Origin: Linnemannia schmuckeri
Taxonomy: Eukaryota; Mortierellomycota; Mortierellomycetes; Mortierellales; Mortierellaceae
DNA length: 64,000 nucleotides
Assembly (NCBI GenBank): GCA_029449235.1
Contig: JANATG010000004.1
Location: forward strand, 1,240,001-1,304,000
Direction: 5' to 3'
The notes under the pieces are model-generated. The model searched no databases, was not told the origin of the DNA, and saw only the letters and a list, made by a program, of their open reading frames with translations. Positions 12,395 to 23,647 of this stretch are shown one piece after another. How positions within the stretch are numbered: position 1 is the stretch's first letter; the number at the start of each line of letters is the position of its first letter. Made by a program: the position numbers and the translations under genes.

Positions 12395-14065
12395 ATGGAC
12401 AGGACGGCAGAGTTCAAGGCAGCAGTCAACTCGCTGCTCAATCGCGGCCACATCCAGACAAGACAACAGCCAACCTTTTCCTCCAACCACCCAGCAAGAC
12501 GAGGCAAGGAAGCCGCCGCCTATGCCGACTTTTCAAGACTCGCCTCTGCCATCGGCAAGGAAATCACTGAAACCTCCACCAAACTGGACAAACTGACAAA
12601 ACGCAAGTGTGTCAGCATTGACAACTGGCCTGTCATCCTCAAACAAATGCCTTTCCTCATCACCTTATGCGTACTAATCAACTTTTTGTGGGTTTTTTTT
12701 CTCCGCACGCTTTGCACACTCTATAGTGGTGAAGCGAAAGGCGCTTTTCGACGATCGGCCCGTGGAGATTTCGGTATGGAAACTCCTAGAAGCTCATCTC
12801 ATCAGCCTTGCTGTCACCACTCTGGGTTACAGCCGTCACTTCTAACTCTTATCTCTTATTCATAATTCTTTTTGTCCCTGCAGGAATTGACATATGTCAT
12901 CAAGCAAGACCTATCCAGACTCAACGGACAAATTCTCGCACTCCAACAACATGTCCGCGCCAATGCTGCAAAAGCCAACCGCTCGACTAGACAGATGGAT
13001 GAACACTCTACCAACCTGGTCATTATCTTGCAGTCAAGATTGGCCAACACAAGCATGGGTTTCAAGGAAGCACTGGAGATTAGGACAGAGGTACGAACTG
13101 GGAAAACACACACACAGCAACAAACTAATGTCAAGAAAGAAACAAGAAACTTACCGCGAACATATTATACTGCCTTTCGTACGAATAGAGCGTTCAGGCG
13201 ACAAAGAAGAGACAGGATCACTTGCTGCAGTCAAGCCAGGTCCAAACGGGAGCACTTGGACAAGGACAAGGGCAAGGACAAGGACAAGGGCAAGGACAGG
13301 GACACGGACATTCTCCAAAAGCACAATCTCAATCACTAGCGTTACCTCCGTCAAGCATATTGTCACCACTAAGGAACACTACCAGATCGCCTATAGGACT
13401 CGTACCCACCACGCCGACACCTTCTCAGTTTCCCAACCCTTACAGCAACCACAGCAATATACCCCAGAACGGACGGTCGTCGCCCTACATGCAACATCAG
13501 TCATCAGTACCACCACACCAGCAGCAATACTCCAGTGGTTCCTCGGATATCGACCCGTATAGCAGCAGCAGTGTTCACAGGAGAAAGGGAGGAAGGTCAG
13601 AAGAGCTTCATGGGCAATACGAAGACGACAATGAGTCTGCCGGTCCAGCATCTATGCTCTTTCAGCAGCAACAACAACAACAACATGCTGAGCAGGTATG
13701 CTTCTTCCACACATCATGGCAGGTTTCTGGAATGTAAAGTATACTGAGTGTGTGCACTAATGTATGCCTGGATTACTGCTTGCTATTCATAGTACGTTCA
13801 AAACCGCTCAACGGCCATTGAAGCCGTAGAGTCGACACTTCAGGAACTTGGAGGCATTTTCCAGCAACTGGCACAGATGGTCGCCGAACAACGGGACACG
13901 GTGCAAAGAATCGAAGCGAACGCAGAGGATATTGAGCTGAACATCAACGAAGCTCAGAACCAACTGCTGAGATACTACCGCAATATTTCCTCTGACCGGT
14001 GGTTGATGATCAAGCTCTTCTTGACTATCATCTTCGTTTTCCTCGTCATGTCCCTTGTAGGGTAG
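12395..14065 (+). CDS. SED5: SED5/syntaxin-5 Golgi Qa-SNARE
   Basis: Target SNARE of ER-Golgi and intra-Golgi fusion. Model: 12395-12602, 12727-12773, 12884-13090, 13189-13695, 13793-14065, giving 413 aa. The N-terminus matches the Sed5 family (D-R-T-x-E-F, later K-R-K-A-L-F-D-D-R-P-V-E-I, then E-L-T-Y-V-I-K-Q-D). The last exon holds the SNARE motif (about residues 326-385, zero-layer Gln within I-F-Q-Q-L-A-Q-M) and a C-terminal transmembrane anchor (about 392-412). The middle is low-complexity: Gly-Gln dipeptides near residues 177-195, from a GGACAA/GGGCAA minisatellite at 13255-13310, and a Gln run near 312-319. Intron 1 needs a GC donor (AAAC then GCAAGT) to keep frame and the conserved K-L-x-K-R-K junction. 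AATAAA lies at 14089-14094. Convergent with the FAM72 gene. Confidence 0.94.
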
Positions 14066-14088
14066 ACGAAGGTGTGAATAAGGCATTG

Positions 14089-14094
14089 AATAAA
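14089..14094 (+). terminator. Candidate poly(A) signal of SED5
   Basis: AATAAA hexamer 24 bases after the SED5 stop codon, followed directly by an A-rich stretch. Confidence 0.5.
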
Positions 14095-14256
14095 AAAAAA
14101 CAAAAGCACGACATTGATACATAGGTTGTACAAAAGAAAGGGGGTTTTGTTTTAATTTCGTGATTCTGTGGATTTGCGACACAATTTGGACAAGGAGGAC
14201 ATGGTATTCCTCCTTGGTTGGGGGTTGGATTTCTAAAAGAAGTTGCTTTGTTTAAG

Positions 14257-14459
14257 CTAGCGACAGAGCTGCTCGTACTGGTTCTGGGACCGCCCTTCAT
14301 CCCAGAGCATCATACTGGCATTGCTGATGGCACTGCTGATCATGCTATGGTACCGGCTTCCGACTGCGGGTGGGGTGATCGCCGATACCGAAAGATGGAC
14401 GGGTCTAGCCTGCTGCTGATCCTCCTGGGCGCTCAATAGTGCCTGCTCCTCCGACTCCC

Positions 14460-14500
<41 letters not shown>

Positions 14501-16234
14501 TGTTGCTGCTGTTGGATAATGAGCTGCTGTTGCATCTGCTGCAAGTACCGTTCTTCTTGTGCGTGCAGTGCTGCCCACAGCATCACGATTGGCTTTTCTT
14601 CTTCCATTTCGGTCTCTTCCCCGTCTTCATCTTCATCACCCTCATCGCCACTGTCATCAAAGCCATTGTATTCCTCGTCATCGTCGTCCATGTCGTTGTA
14701 ATAGTCTTCGTCGCCATTGGTGGGACCAGAGGAAGAGGAGGAGGGTCCGGCGTCGACAGCGTTGTTGTACTCGATGTCGTGGATACTGGTCCGGCGTCTG
14801 AACGACAGATCCTGGACCGCTGCTGCGCGACGACGGCGCCTCCTAGACCCCGCACGCTGTCTCGAACCCCGTGAAAAAGCTGATAGGGAAGACGTAGAAG
14901 CCGGTGTTGAAGAAGAATATGAAGAAGAAACCCCGTCAACAGCAGCAGCAATAGCGGCAGCAGCAATGGTCGCAGCAGTAGAAGAGGTCTTGGGGAGATA
15001 GCGCTCAGTGCAAGAGACGCCATCAGAATGGAACATCCAAAAGTGGCCATTGTTACAGGCCTCGAGGCAGGTCTCGCAGGGTTGGGTGACATGGTACCCC
15101 AAGGTGTTTCCGCAACCCAGGCAGGCCACGTCGCGGATCCTGCATTTGCAGTTCCTTGTCCTGTAATCATCGTAGACCAATTGGACCCTATATATCACAA
15201 CGCATAGAAAGCGATGATGAGTCAGTACTGCATTCAGAATACGCTAAGTATATGTAACAGCTCTTCAGCTAAGAAAAGATGGATTACCCCTTGGGTGGGC
15301 GATCGGTCGAATAGAGCTCAATACGCGAATCGGCGAGAAGGATGGCCTTCATACCACGCATACAGACGTCCGAGAGACAGCTCTTGCATGTCAGGCGACA
15401 GACGGCCTTGGCACGGAACTGGGGGTGCAATGAGGGCGAGATATTGTTGGGAAAGTTGTTGATATAAACGTTGCTGACGCTGTTGACTGACTGAGCTGCT
15501 GCTGCTGGTCCAGATTGAGACGATGATGAAAATGCTGCAGAAGAACTGCCGGAAGTAGCTGTAGCAGCGGCAGCGGCAGCTTGCATTTGCTGCTGGAGAC
15601 GAGAGGGCTGAGTTGCGAAATTGGATAAGGTGTCTACAGAGGGGACTAGCGGTGCAGGCGCGATTGGGCGGAGTCGCTGTTGCTGCTGCTGTTGATGTTG
15701 CTGCTGTTGTAGAATGAGAGGTGGGGGGTAAGGGTATGCAGAAGCCGATTGAGAAATGTGTTGGTACGCTGCCTGCTGCTGCTGATGTCGCTGCGACTGT
15801 TGCTGGTCATGGTGTCGCTGGAGCTCTTGCTGTCGCTGGTACTGTTGCAAATGCTGCTGCTGCAAGTGCTGGAGTGACGCCTGCCGTTCATGACGAAGAA
15901 GTTGCGCGTTGTCGACAGGAAGCGGACCGCCCAGCTGATTGTCGCTGGCTACAATGGATTGACGTCTTGGATGGGAAGACGATGATGATTGCTGCTGTTG
16001 TTGGTGCTGTGGTTGATACTGTTGCTGCTGTTGCTGATGGGAAGATCGTCTGCTGGAGTGGAGCTGGGGTGAAGAGGATTGGTTAGGGGGTGTGGTAGTG
16101 GAGGGAATGGTAGAGAAGGGAGCAGGGCGGGATTGGTAGGCGGCCCCAGAATTATCATCTTGTCGCATGGTGTTAGGGGACTGGGGGTAGCTTGCATCGT
16201 TGTTGTTGTTGCGGTTGTTGTTGAAGGAAGGCAT
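14257..16234 (-). CDS. FAM72-domain protein with very large low-complexity extensions
   Basis: Model: complement of 15288-16234 and 15187-14257, 625 aa; the splice joins P-P-K-G to V-Q-L-V. Residues about 274-385 match the FAM72 family: C-K-S-C, then R-G-M-K-A-I-L-L-A-D, S-T-D-R-P-P, K-C-R-I-R-D-V-A-C-L-G-C-G, G-Y-H-V, P-C-E-T-C, C-N-N-G-H-F-W-M-F-H-S. The paired cysteines suggest metal binding. Human FAM72 is about 150 aa. Here a roughly 270-aa Gln/Ser/Asn-rich N-terminus precedes the domain, and an acidic, Ser- and Gln-rich stretch follows it before a C-terminal block with M-M-L-W-D-E, which resembles the L-L-W motif at the end of animal FAM72. The Gln tract comes from CAG/CAA repeats at 14464-14516. 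FAM72 function is poorly defined (animal data tie it to proliferation and to UNG2); I infer no role here. A TATATAAT-like element lies about 150 bp upstream. Confidence 0.9.
14464..14516. repeat. CAA/CAG trinucleotide tract coding polyglutamine
   Basis: Run of TTG/CTG triplets on the plus strand, read as CAA/CAG in the FAM72-domain gene, coding a Gln tract of about 18 residues. The mixed codons suggest selection for Gln rather than simple triplet slippage. Confidence 0.9.
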
Positions 16235-18044
16235 GATGGATGTAGAAGGGGATATTAGGCATTAAGTATTAGGTAGAGGTAGTAAAGGGTATGCGGATGC
16301 TATTGGGCTTTGCAGCAAGGCAGGCTCAACGATCTGAGGAGGAAGATTTCTGGATGAGAAGGTGCGAAGGAGACGATGGGAAATTATATATGAAGGAAAG
16401 GCCACTTATGTGGGACTGACCAAAGTGCGAAAGAGAGGAGCGAAGTTTTTTGCTTTTCGTTTTGTTTGCTATGGACTAAACAAGCATCTGGTGCAGGTGA
16501 GCAACAAATAAGTTGGCAGGCATGAAAATATGTTCAAGGCCACACGTCGGAAGAAAGAACAAGGTTGTTGTTAAAGGCCGTTGACATTTGGCCAAGCGGT
16601 TAAACGAAGGAGGGAGTGAGGTACCTGAAGTCATCATGGTTTTCTTTTTTGCTCGTCTGTCTCTGACAAAACATGCATTTTCTGCTATGCCGTTTCTCGC
16701 TTGACGGGCTGACCCTTTCTCGTCACATTTCCCGCACACAACAGAGACACACCTCACTAGCCCACATATATTCTCTTCTTAGTCTGCTTCTTGTTCTCAA
16801 TCCATAATGCTGTGCAGAAATGATACTTGGCCTAAAGCGCCGTGTAATGGGGAGTACAAGTATGTCAAAACTCGTTAAAAGGTATTGTTTCTTTCGTGTT
16901 GGTTTGCAAAGGGAGTGAGATTCCAACCTACCTCTGTCATTTTCCCTCTCTCTCTCCCTCTTTTGTCTTTACTACTCTCTCATTCAGATCGTTGTTTTAA
17001 ATCGACCGATGGAGAGAATATGGAATCTGACGATCATCCTTGAGATCTCTCTCTCTCGTTTGTTCATTCCTGCCTACCTATAGATTCAGAAGGGTTGGAG
17101 AATGGTAGTGTGTTGTGTGTGCCTTTGAGATGACATTTAAAAAAAGAAGCATGCCTAGGTGTAGTGTCACGACATTTTCATCCCGATTCTTCATCCATCT
17201 AAACCGCACCACCTCTTTTTTTGTCATTTCTTACCCTACTCGCTTGGTACATAAGTGATGACATATTCGAACTACTACCGCCAAGTACATGTATCCTTTC
17301 GTTGGTAACGTGTAGCCTGTGGTGATTGACAGGCTCCGCCGGTGTTGTTGCATCTTTGACAGCCCATAGATCTCCAAGGTGGAGGCCTTTTGATGGTCCC
17401 TGCATTTCGAGGGGCTTGTATGGATACCAAGAACCCGTCTCTCCAACAATGCTCAGGACTGATCAATATCGTGGCTGGGATTGGCCAAAGAAATCAATGG
17501 TCGGATACCATGTATCCATTGCACATCCTCTGCACATATTATTGGCTGAATTTTATGAAGAGATGAATACATAGAATAAAAAAACGTGAGCAAGACAGAA
17601 CCCGGTTTTTTATTTCGTATTAACGTGGCTCTGTACTGACCGGATTCACAATCGTTCGCCATAAAGACAAAAGAGGTGGCTTTAATAGACGGCGCCTTGG
17701 AGAGTCTCGAGATTCGACAGCTCGCAAAAGAGAAAAATAAATAGGGTTACAGCATCCGACCGGCTAGCTGTACCGAAACAGGGGTGTATAAGGACCTATG
17801 AAGGAGAGGGATAGAAAAATGAAAGTGACTCTGTTTGCTTGTTTTTCATTCCATAATTGATTGTTGTCGTCTGATAGCCATGTAATGTACTAGACGGAAA
17901 AAAGGATGGAAGGAGTCATAAAGCAAGAACAAGCATTCGCTATTTTTCCTTTTGGCTTACGTTCGGTTGCTGAACCTTCAGAATTTAGTGGCATTAGAGA
18001 GGGATAACTTCCGATTGGATCGTACTTGACCCTTGCCCCGTGTG

Positions 18045-18085
18045 TTCTCCCTCTCTCCCTCTCTCCCTCTCTCCCTCTCTCCTCT
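18045..18085. repeat. CCCTCTCT octamer tandem repeat
   Basis: Four to five near-perfect copies of an eight-base CT-rich unit, strictly pyrimidine on the plus strand. No coding role is visible. Confidence 0.85.
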
Positions 18086-19859
18086 TGGCGTGGTGATTTT
18101 TCTTTTTTTTGCTTCCATGAAAGCCAAGTGGAGTGAGTGTTCCTGGAGAACGGTCGATGCCTGTTAAACACTGACAAATCAGAGGAGAGATGATTCCTTG
18201 ATCCTGTTTTGGAGGTGCTAAGTCTTTCATTCCAACGATGCATCCAATCGGAGCGGTCGTAACCCACCCCGTATTCTTATGTGCTTGTGCATTCTCACTG
18301 CCATATTCTCGCCCCTTCTCTTCCTTTCCTTCTTTCTCGGATTCTCGACAGTCGATTCTCTGAACGATTATTCCCTTGGACAACCGTGGCTAAAAACAAC
18401 ACCATCTGAATGGCCAGTCAAAAAAAAATATGCCAAGCTTGAGGGAACTTTTGACGCCACTAGAAAACTTCATTTCGACCTTCCCCCGCCTCCTTTCCTT
18501 CTATGGTACCCATTCGTTCTCTTGACCCACCTCGACTTGGCGTAGAAATATATATATATATTGCTTTATTTCTCACGGCAGCCTAATCTCTGCAAACAAG
18601 AAATAGAATCTATTGAGAGTTTTGGTGAGAAATATAGATAGATAGAGATGAGTATTATACACGCCGGAAGACGAGGACACGGGCCTTTTTCAAAAAAAAA
18701 AAAAAAAAGGGAACGTGATAGCGAAATATTAGGATACAAAAAAGTGTGCGTGAGAGAGTGAGGACGCCTTCCTTTTTGTTACGGTTTGTTTGTGTTTGTG
18801 TCCATCTCGAGGGATTGGAGGAAGAGAAGAAACAACCAAAAGCGGCCTTGGACAAAGTTGTTTTTGTATTTTTTTCACCCGCTATGTTTTTCTTCCGTGC
18901 TCTCAAGGACCTTCAGTCCAGATGGAGGTCTAAATGGGATAGAACAAAAAAAAATTCTAATTTGTCATCCTATCTCTGTACCCTTTTGCATTCATGCAAG
19001 CCAGGATTCCGCCGGGACAGCAACCATTTGTGTAAAGGTAGGGTACGAAGGAGTAAAAGTGTTCGCAGAGTGAAGAAGTGGACTTGGCTGAAGAAAGATA
19101 GGAATTAGGCTTTTAGCCCGGGCTCATCCCATTTATAGGACAATACCATGATGGCGTCGGACATGTATGTCCTCACCTTGTCAGTTTTAGGTATCGGATT
19201 CTGACCTTGAGCACATTCACTTTTTCTTTCTATTCGGAACCAATGCCGAGCACTTTATCGGTGTCAAAAAGACATTATTTATTCTCATCGAATAGGCGCT
19301 TCTTACCGACGATTTTGGGTGTTAGAAAATGACTGAAATATTGGCAGCGACGGAGCGCACCTTGAAATTCTTAATCGAGATGCAGTACCTTACGAGCCGT
19401 AAAAAGAGCGAAAATGCAAAAGGCATGACCCCAAATATGGTTCTTCTGCCAATCGCTTTAGTTCCGACCTGAGGAATAGGGGGTTTCTAGACAAGACGCA
19501 CAATGGCCGTTGTTGGTTCACCCTCCGAGTAAGGAAATCAATTTCCCTTCAGTGAGGAAACTAATGCTGTTTACTTCGATTGCACTGTGAGTCAATCATA
19601 TTCACAAGTTGAAAAGGTCTCTAAAATGCACAGGCACCATTCCCATATGAGAAGGGAAAAGTAAACAGGTCAGAGAGGCCAATGCAGGGGATGACCTTGT
19701 GCTGTCCTCTGCTCGGATCTTGCTCCGAGAGAGCCGTGGCGAGTTGGACGAGGAGATGTCCAAAAATGGTATGAACTAGGGCCAAACGACATCATTTTGC
19801 GCTTTTTTTCTTCACTTCTGTGTTCTTTGTGGACGCAAACAAAGGGAGCAATCAACAGT

Positions 19860-19890
19860 AAACAAACAAACAAACAAACAAACAAACAAA
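19860..19890. repeat. AAAC microsatellite
   Basis: About seven and a half AAAC units, running on into AAAAC units up to about 19905. Simple-sequence repeat in non-coding DNA. Confidence 0.9.
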
Positions 19891-20376
19891 ACAAAACAAA
19901 AAACAAGGACAAGCAAAACAGACAAAATTGCAATAGACGAGGGGCGAAGGAGAAGACCTTTCCTGACAGGCAAGCGGCGGTGAAGTATGTTTATTATATA
20001 TTCGATTCCATAAAAAGAGTATCCTAGTTTTTTGTTTACCAGGCGAGAGAGTGAATAGAGTGCTATCCTTAACAAGGTTTGCCAATGAGCAAAGTTATGG
20101 AGGAAGAAAAAAATATGAAAAGGCGAAAGGGGACTTGGGTTCGACTGGACTTGAACTCTGTCATTCTTTGACTGAACAGAGCAGGTAATGGCAATAACCA
20201 TAACCCACGCTAGCAGTCGAGTTGAGCTGGCTAATATTGGCTACAGTAGGTGTTTGGTCGGCGTTGGTTAGTGTTGGGAAAGAGGGTTCATTTGTCTATT
20301 CAGGGATGAGCTGGACTAACCCACTTCAAAGGAAGACCCTTATCTTTCTCTCTCACTCATTCATTTATCCGCTGCG

Positions 20377-20397
20377 ATTGGCAATTTGTATTTAAAG
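20377..20397 (+). promoter_or_regulatory. OPT gene core promoter: inverted CCAAT plus TATA-like box
   Basis: ATTGG at 20377-20381 is a CCAAT box on the minus strand. TATTTAAAG at 20389-20397 is a TATA-like element 105 bp before the OPT start codon, a plausible distance for fungal TATA genes. The leader after it is CT-rich, as in highly expressed fungal genes. Confidence 0.5.
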
Positions 20398-20501
20398 CTG
20401 CTCTCCTCCTGCACTCTTGAAGGCCTCGTCGTGAACCACCACCATTTCCACCTCCCACCTCCCTTTTCTTCCTTTCCCTTTTACCACCACTCTCCTTCAT
20501 C

Positions 20502-21211
20502 ATGGATAAGGCAGAGCTCGACCACGAGAAGTACTATGACGAGAAGCACGATGCCGAGAACGCTCTCGAGCTGAACGAGGAGGATGACTCCCCCATCGAG
20601 GAGGTTCGAGTCACCATCTCTAGTAAGTTTGGCCTCATATTCTCCTCAATTTGACATGGTATATCTCCATTTAATTCCAAACAATCGCATACTGACAGAG
20701 GAACCTACCCCTGCACTATCAACCTAACTACCTCCAACAGACACCGATGATCCTCAAATGCCATGCAACACTTTCCGCATGTGGTTCCTTGGTCTCCTCT
20801 GGACCTGCATCATTTCCTTTGTCAACCAGTTCTTCTACCTTCGTCAGACTCAGATCTCGATCGGTTACTCTGTCGTTGCTCTTCTTTCCTTGCCCATGGG
20901 TCACTTCATGGCCCGTGTCCTCCCCACTCGCCAGTTCAGCCTCTTTGGTTGGAGCTTCTCACTCAACCCTGGCCCCTTCTCCGTCAAGGAGCACGTCTTG
21001 ATTGGAACCATGACTGCCTGTAACACCGGTACCGCCTACGCCGTCGATATCGTCATCTTGCAGAAGGTGTTCTACCATTCGCACACTCCCTTCTTTGGCG
21101 GTCTCCTCCTCGTCCTTACAACCCAAATTACAGGTTTCGCCCTTGCAGGTATGTTAGCTGAACCACTGGGATTGTCAACGCATGCAGTGCTGTTGCAGAT
21201 GCGCAATAAAA

Positions 21212-21242
<31 letters not shown>

Positions 21243-22994
21243 CGCAAAGTTTGACCAAGCATACTGTTTTTTTCCTTCAAATGAAATTCCGTACCATATT
21301 TAGGTGCCCTGCGCAAGTTCCTTATTCGCCCTGCTCACATGATCTGGCCCTCGACTTTGGTCACTGCTTCGCTCTTCCGCTCGCTCCACGCCAACTCCTC
21401 CACTGAAACTGAGGAGGATCAGGGCCGCACGTCGAGACTGAAGTACTTCTTGCTCGTTACCCTCGGCTCCTTCGCCTACTACTGGTTCCCCGGCTACATC
21501 TTCCCCACCATCGGAACACTTGCCTGGATCTGCTGGATCAACCCCGACAACATTGTCCTTTCCCAGCTCACCGGCTCCAACGGTCTCGGTATTGGTGTCA
21601 TTGCCCTTGACTGGTCTGCTGCTTCGTACTATGTTGGACCTCTCGTCACTCCCTGGTTCGCCCAGGTCAACATTTTGATCGGTTTCATCCTCGTCGCTTG
21701 GGTCATGGTCCCCTGGGCCTACTACCAGAACCTCTGGCTCTCCCAGAACTATCCTATCTTGTCCGCTGATCTCTTCCGTACGAACGGATCCTATTGGATT
21801 AAGGACGAGGTCTTGAATGCCGACGGTCATTTGGACCCTGTCAAGTACAACGAGTATGGTCCCATGCGCATGGACTCCTTCTTCGCTCTTACCTACGGAG
21901 TCGGTTTCGCTGGTCTTACTGCCACCATCGTCCACGTCATCTTGTACAACGGCAAGGAGCTAGTTCAGCGCTGGAAGTCTGCCCGTCTCGAGAACGAAGA
22001 TATTCACTCTCGTTTGATGCGTGTCTACCCCGAAGTCCCCGACTGGTGGTACGCCTCCCTGTTTGTCATCTCCCTGGGTCTCTCCTTTGTTGCCTGTATC
22101 GTCTACAACTATATGCCATGGTGGGCTGTCTTCCTTGCTATGGCTATTGCCATGTTCTTTGTCTTGCCTGTCGGTATCGTCCAGGCCGTCACCAATCAGC
22201 AGCCCGGCTTGAACATCATCACCGAGTATGTCATTGGTTACATTCTCCCCGGTGACCCTATTGCCAACGTTACCTTCAAGACCTACGGTTACATCGTCAA
22301 CGTCCAAGCCTTGACCTTCACCTCGGATTTGAAGCTCGGTCACTACATGAAGATCCCCCCAAGAATCATGTTCATGGCCCAGCTCATTTCCACCCTCATC
22401 GCCTGCACTATCAACTTGGTCACTGCTACCTGGTTGGTTAACACGCGCCCCAACGTCTGCACCCTCGAAGGTGCTCCTTTCACCTGCCGTTCCACCAGAA
22501 CCTTCTACTCGGCCTCGATCATTTGGGGCGCCGTTGCCCCCGCTCGTGTCTTTGGTAACAAGGACGATGCCTGGTATTCTCCCGTTCAGTGGGGCTTCGT
22601 TGCCGGTGCTCTCTTGCCCATTCCTTTCTGGCTCCTCTCCAGGAGGTTCCCCAACGTTGGCTGGTTGAAGCTTGTCCACTGGCCCGTGTTGTTGGCCGCC
22701 ACCTCCAACATGCCCCCAGCCCTTCCCTACTTCTACACCAACGGTCTCTTCCTCGGCTTTGTCTTTGCCTTCTTGCTCAGACGTTACCGTTACAACTGGT
22801 GGTCTCGTTACAACTACCTCACCTCCGCGGCACTTGACTCAGGTGTGGCCATTGCAGGATTGGTTATCTTCTTTGCCCTCCAGGCCTGGGACATTAGCTT
22901 CCCTACTTGGTGGGGTAACCCAGTTGGCCCCGTTGACCACTGCCCTAAAGGCTCTTATGCCTACAAGAACGAGTTCAATCCTGACTCGGAGTAA
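20502..22994 (+). CDS. OPT-family oligopeptide transporter
   Basis: Proton-coupled importer of short peptides or related metal-binding compounds, expected in the plasma membrane. Model: 20502-20622, 20741-21148, 21304-22994, giving 739 aa, the usual size for fungal OPTs. A charged cytosolic N-terminus of about 50 residues is followed by many hydrophobic segments. The OPT signature N-P-G-P-F-S-V-K-E-H lies near residue 116, and later blocks such as I-T-E-Y-V-I-G-Y-I-L-P-G also fit the family. Intron 2 contains an A28 run (21215-21242) on the sense strand. Codon choice is strongly C-biased at third positions compared with neighbours, which suggests high expression. AATAAA lies at 23021-23026. 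The substrate cannot be told from the sequence. Confidence 0.95.
21215..21242. repeat. A28 homopolymer in an OPT intron
   Basis: Uninterrupted run of 28 A on the sense strand within intron 2 of the OPT gene. It is prone to length error in sequencing and assembly. Confidence 0.9.
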
Positions 22995-23647
22995 CATGTA
23001 TACCATATTCAACTTCATCCAATAAAAACGATGGCTATCCATCATCATTATTTTTCATCCATATTTCATTTCTCATTTGTTCAGTAGTTTTCATTTCGAC
23101 CTGCAACGTAATATAAATTGGTCCCTATCTGACTTATAGGTGCTAGTCTCAAAATGAGGCGTGTTCATATACATGTTGAAGCAGATATTTGATTTTTTAG
23201 ATGCTTGAAGTTGGGTGCTTGAATGACAAACGCCACTTTTCGTATCAGGAGGACATTTTAGTCGCGTTCTACGTGCCATGTGTGTGTTCATCGAAGAAAA
23301 ATGCTTCCAGTTCTTGTGTTATGGAGAGATATCATCGTTCCTCAAATTTAAAACTTCCAATACACGCGTCCTTGAGTCGAAGCGTGGCCAGCGCCGAAGA
23401 AGCAGTGTCGAGCAAGCGTTGTTCAGACATCATGTTCAGTCTTAAGGCTCCTGGGAAGAAATTTGGTGGCGGCAGTAAGGGTCAAGTCAGCCTCGGTGAC
23501 GTCATGATTTTTGCTGGCTACGGGTCAATGGGCGCCTAAACCCTTTCTAGGAAAGAGACAAAATTGACAATCCAACGAAATTATTCCTAATTTGGAATAA
23601 TCTTCAAACTCAATTTTACACAAGCTCATTTGACATTATCAACTTAT
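22995..23647. other. Non-coding gap between the OPT gene and the MULE relic
   Basis: Contains the OPT 3' end. The rest shows no convincing coding frame. I looked for a terminal inverted repeat that could match the far side of the MULE relic and found none by eye. Confidence 0.5.
23021..23026 (+). terminator. Candidate poly(A) signal of the OPT gene
   Basis: AATAAA 27 bases after the OPT stop codon, in AT-rich DNA. Confidence 0.5.

Larger units (their letters stand above)
16235..20501. other. 4.3-kb non-coding interval between the FAM72 gene and the OPT gene
   Basis: No open frame here looks coding: all are short, low-complexity or without recognisable motifs. The left end holds the FAM72 promoter (AT-rich TATA-like element near 16385-16392 on the minus strand). 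The interior has pyrimidine- and purine-rich stretches, a CCCTCTCT octamer array (18045-18085), an A16 run (18691-18706) and an AAAC microsatellite (19860-19890). A tRNA-like stretch near 20135-20215 did not fold as a tRNA. The last 150 bp form the OPT promoter. Confidence 0.6.

Noticed and set aside
20135..20215. tRNA-like stretch on the minus strand, with a GTTCAAGTCC box-B match and a 7-bp TCGACTG/CAGTCGA outer stem
   Set aside because: The T-arm stem does not pair and no proper D and anticodon arms form. At best it is a decayed tRNA or tRNA-derived fragment.
21300..22679. Long acidic, Gly/Asp/Val-rich minus-strand frames inside the OPT gene
   Set aside because: Caused by the strong C-ending codon bias of OPT, which removes stops from the opposite strand.
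23201..23539. Plus-strand frame of 112 codons between OPT and MULE
   Set aside because: No recognisable motif, no splice or promoter context, and composition like the surrounding non-coding DNA.
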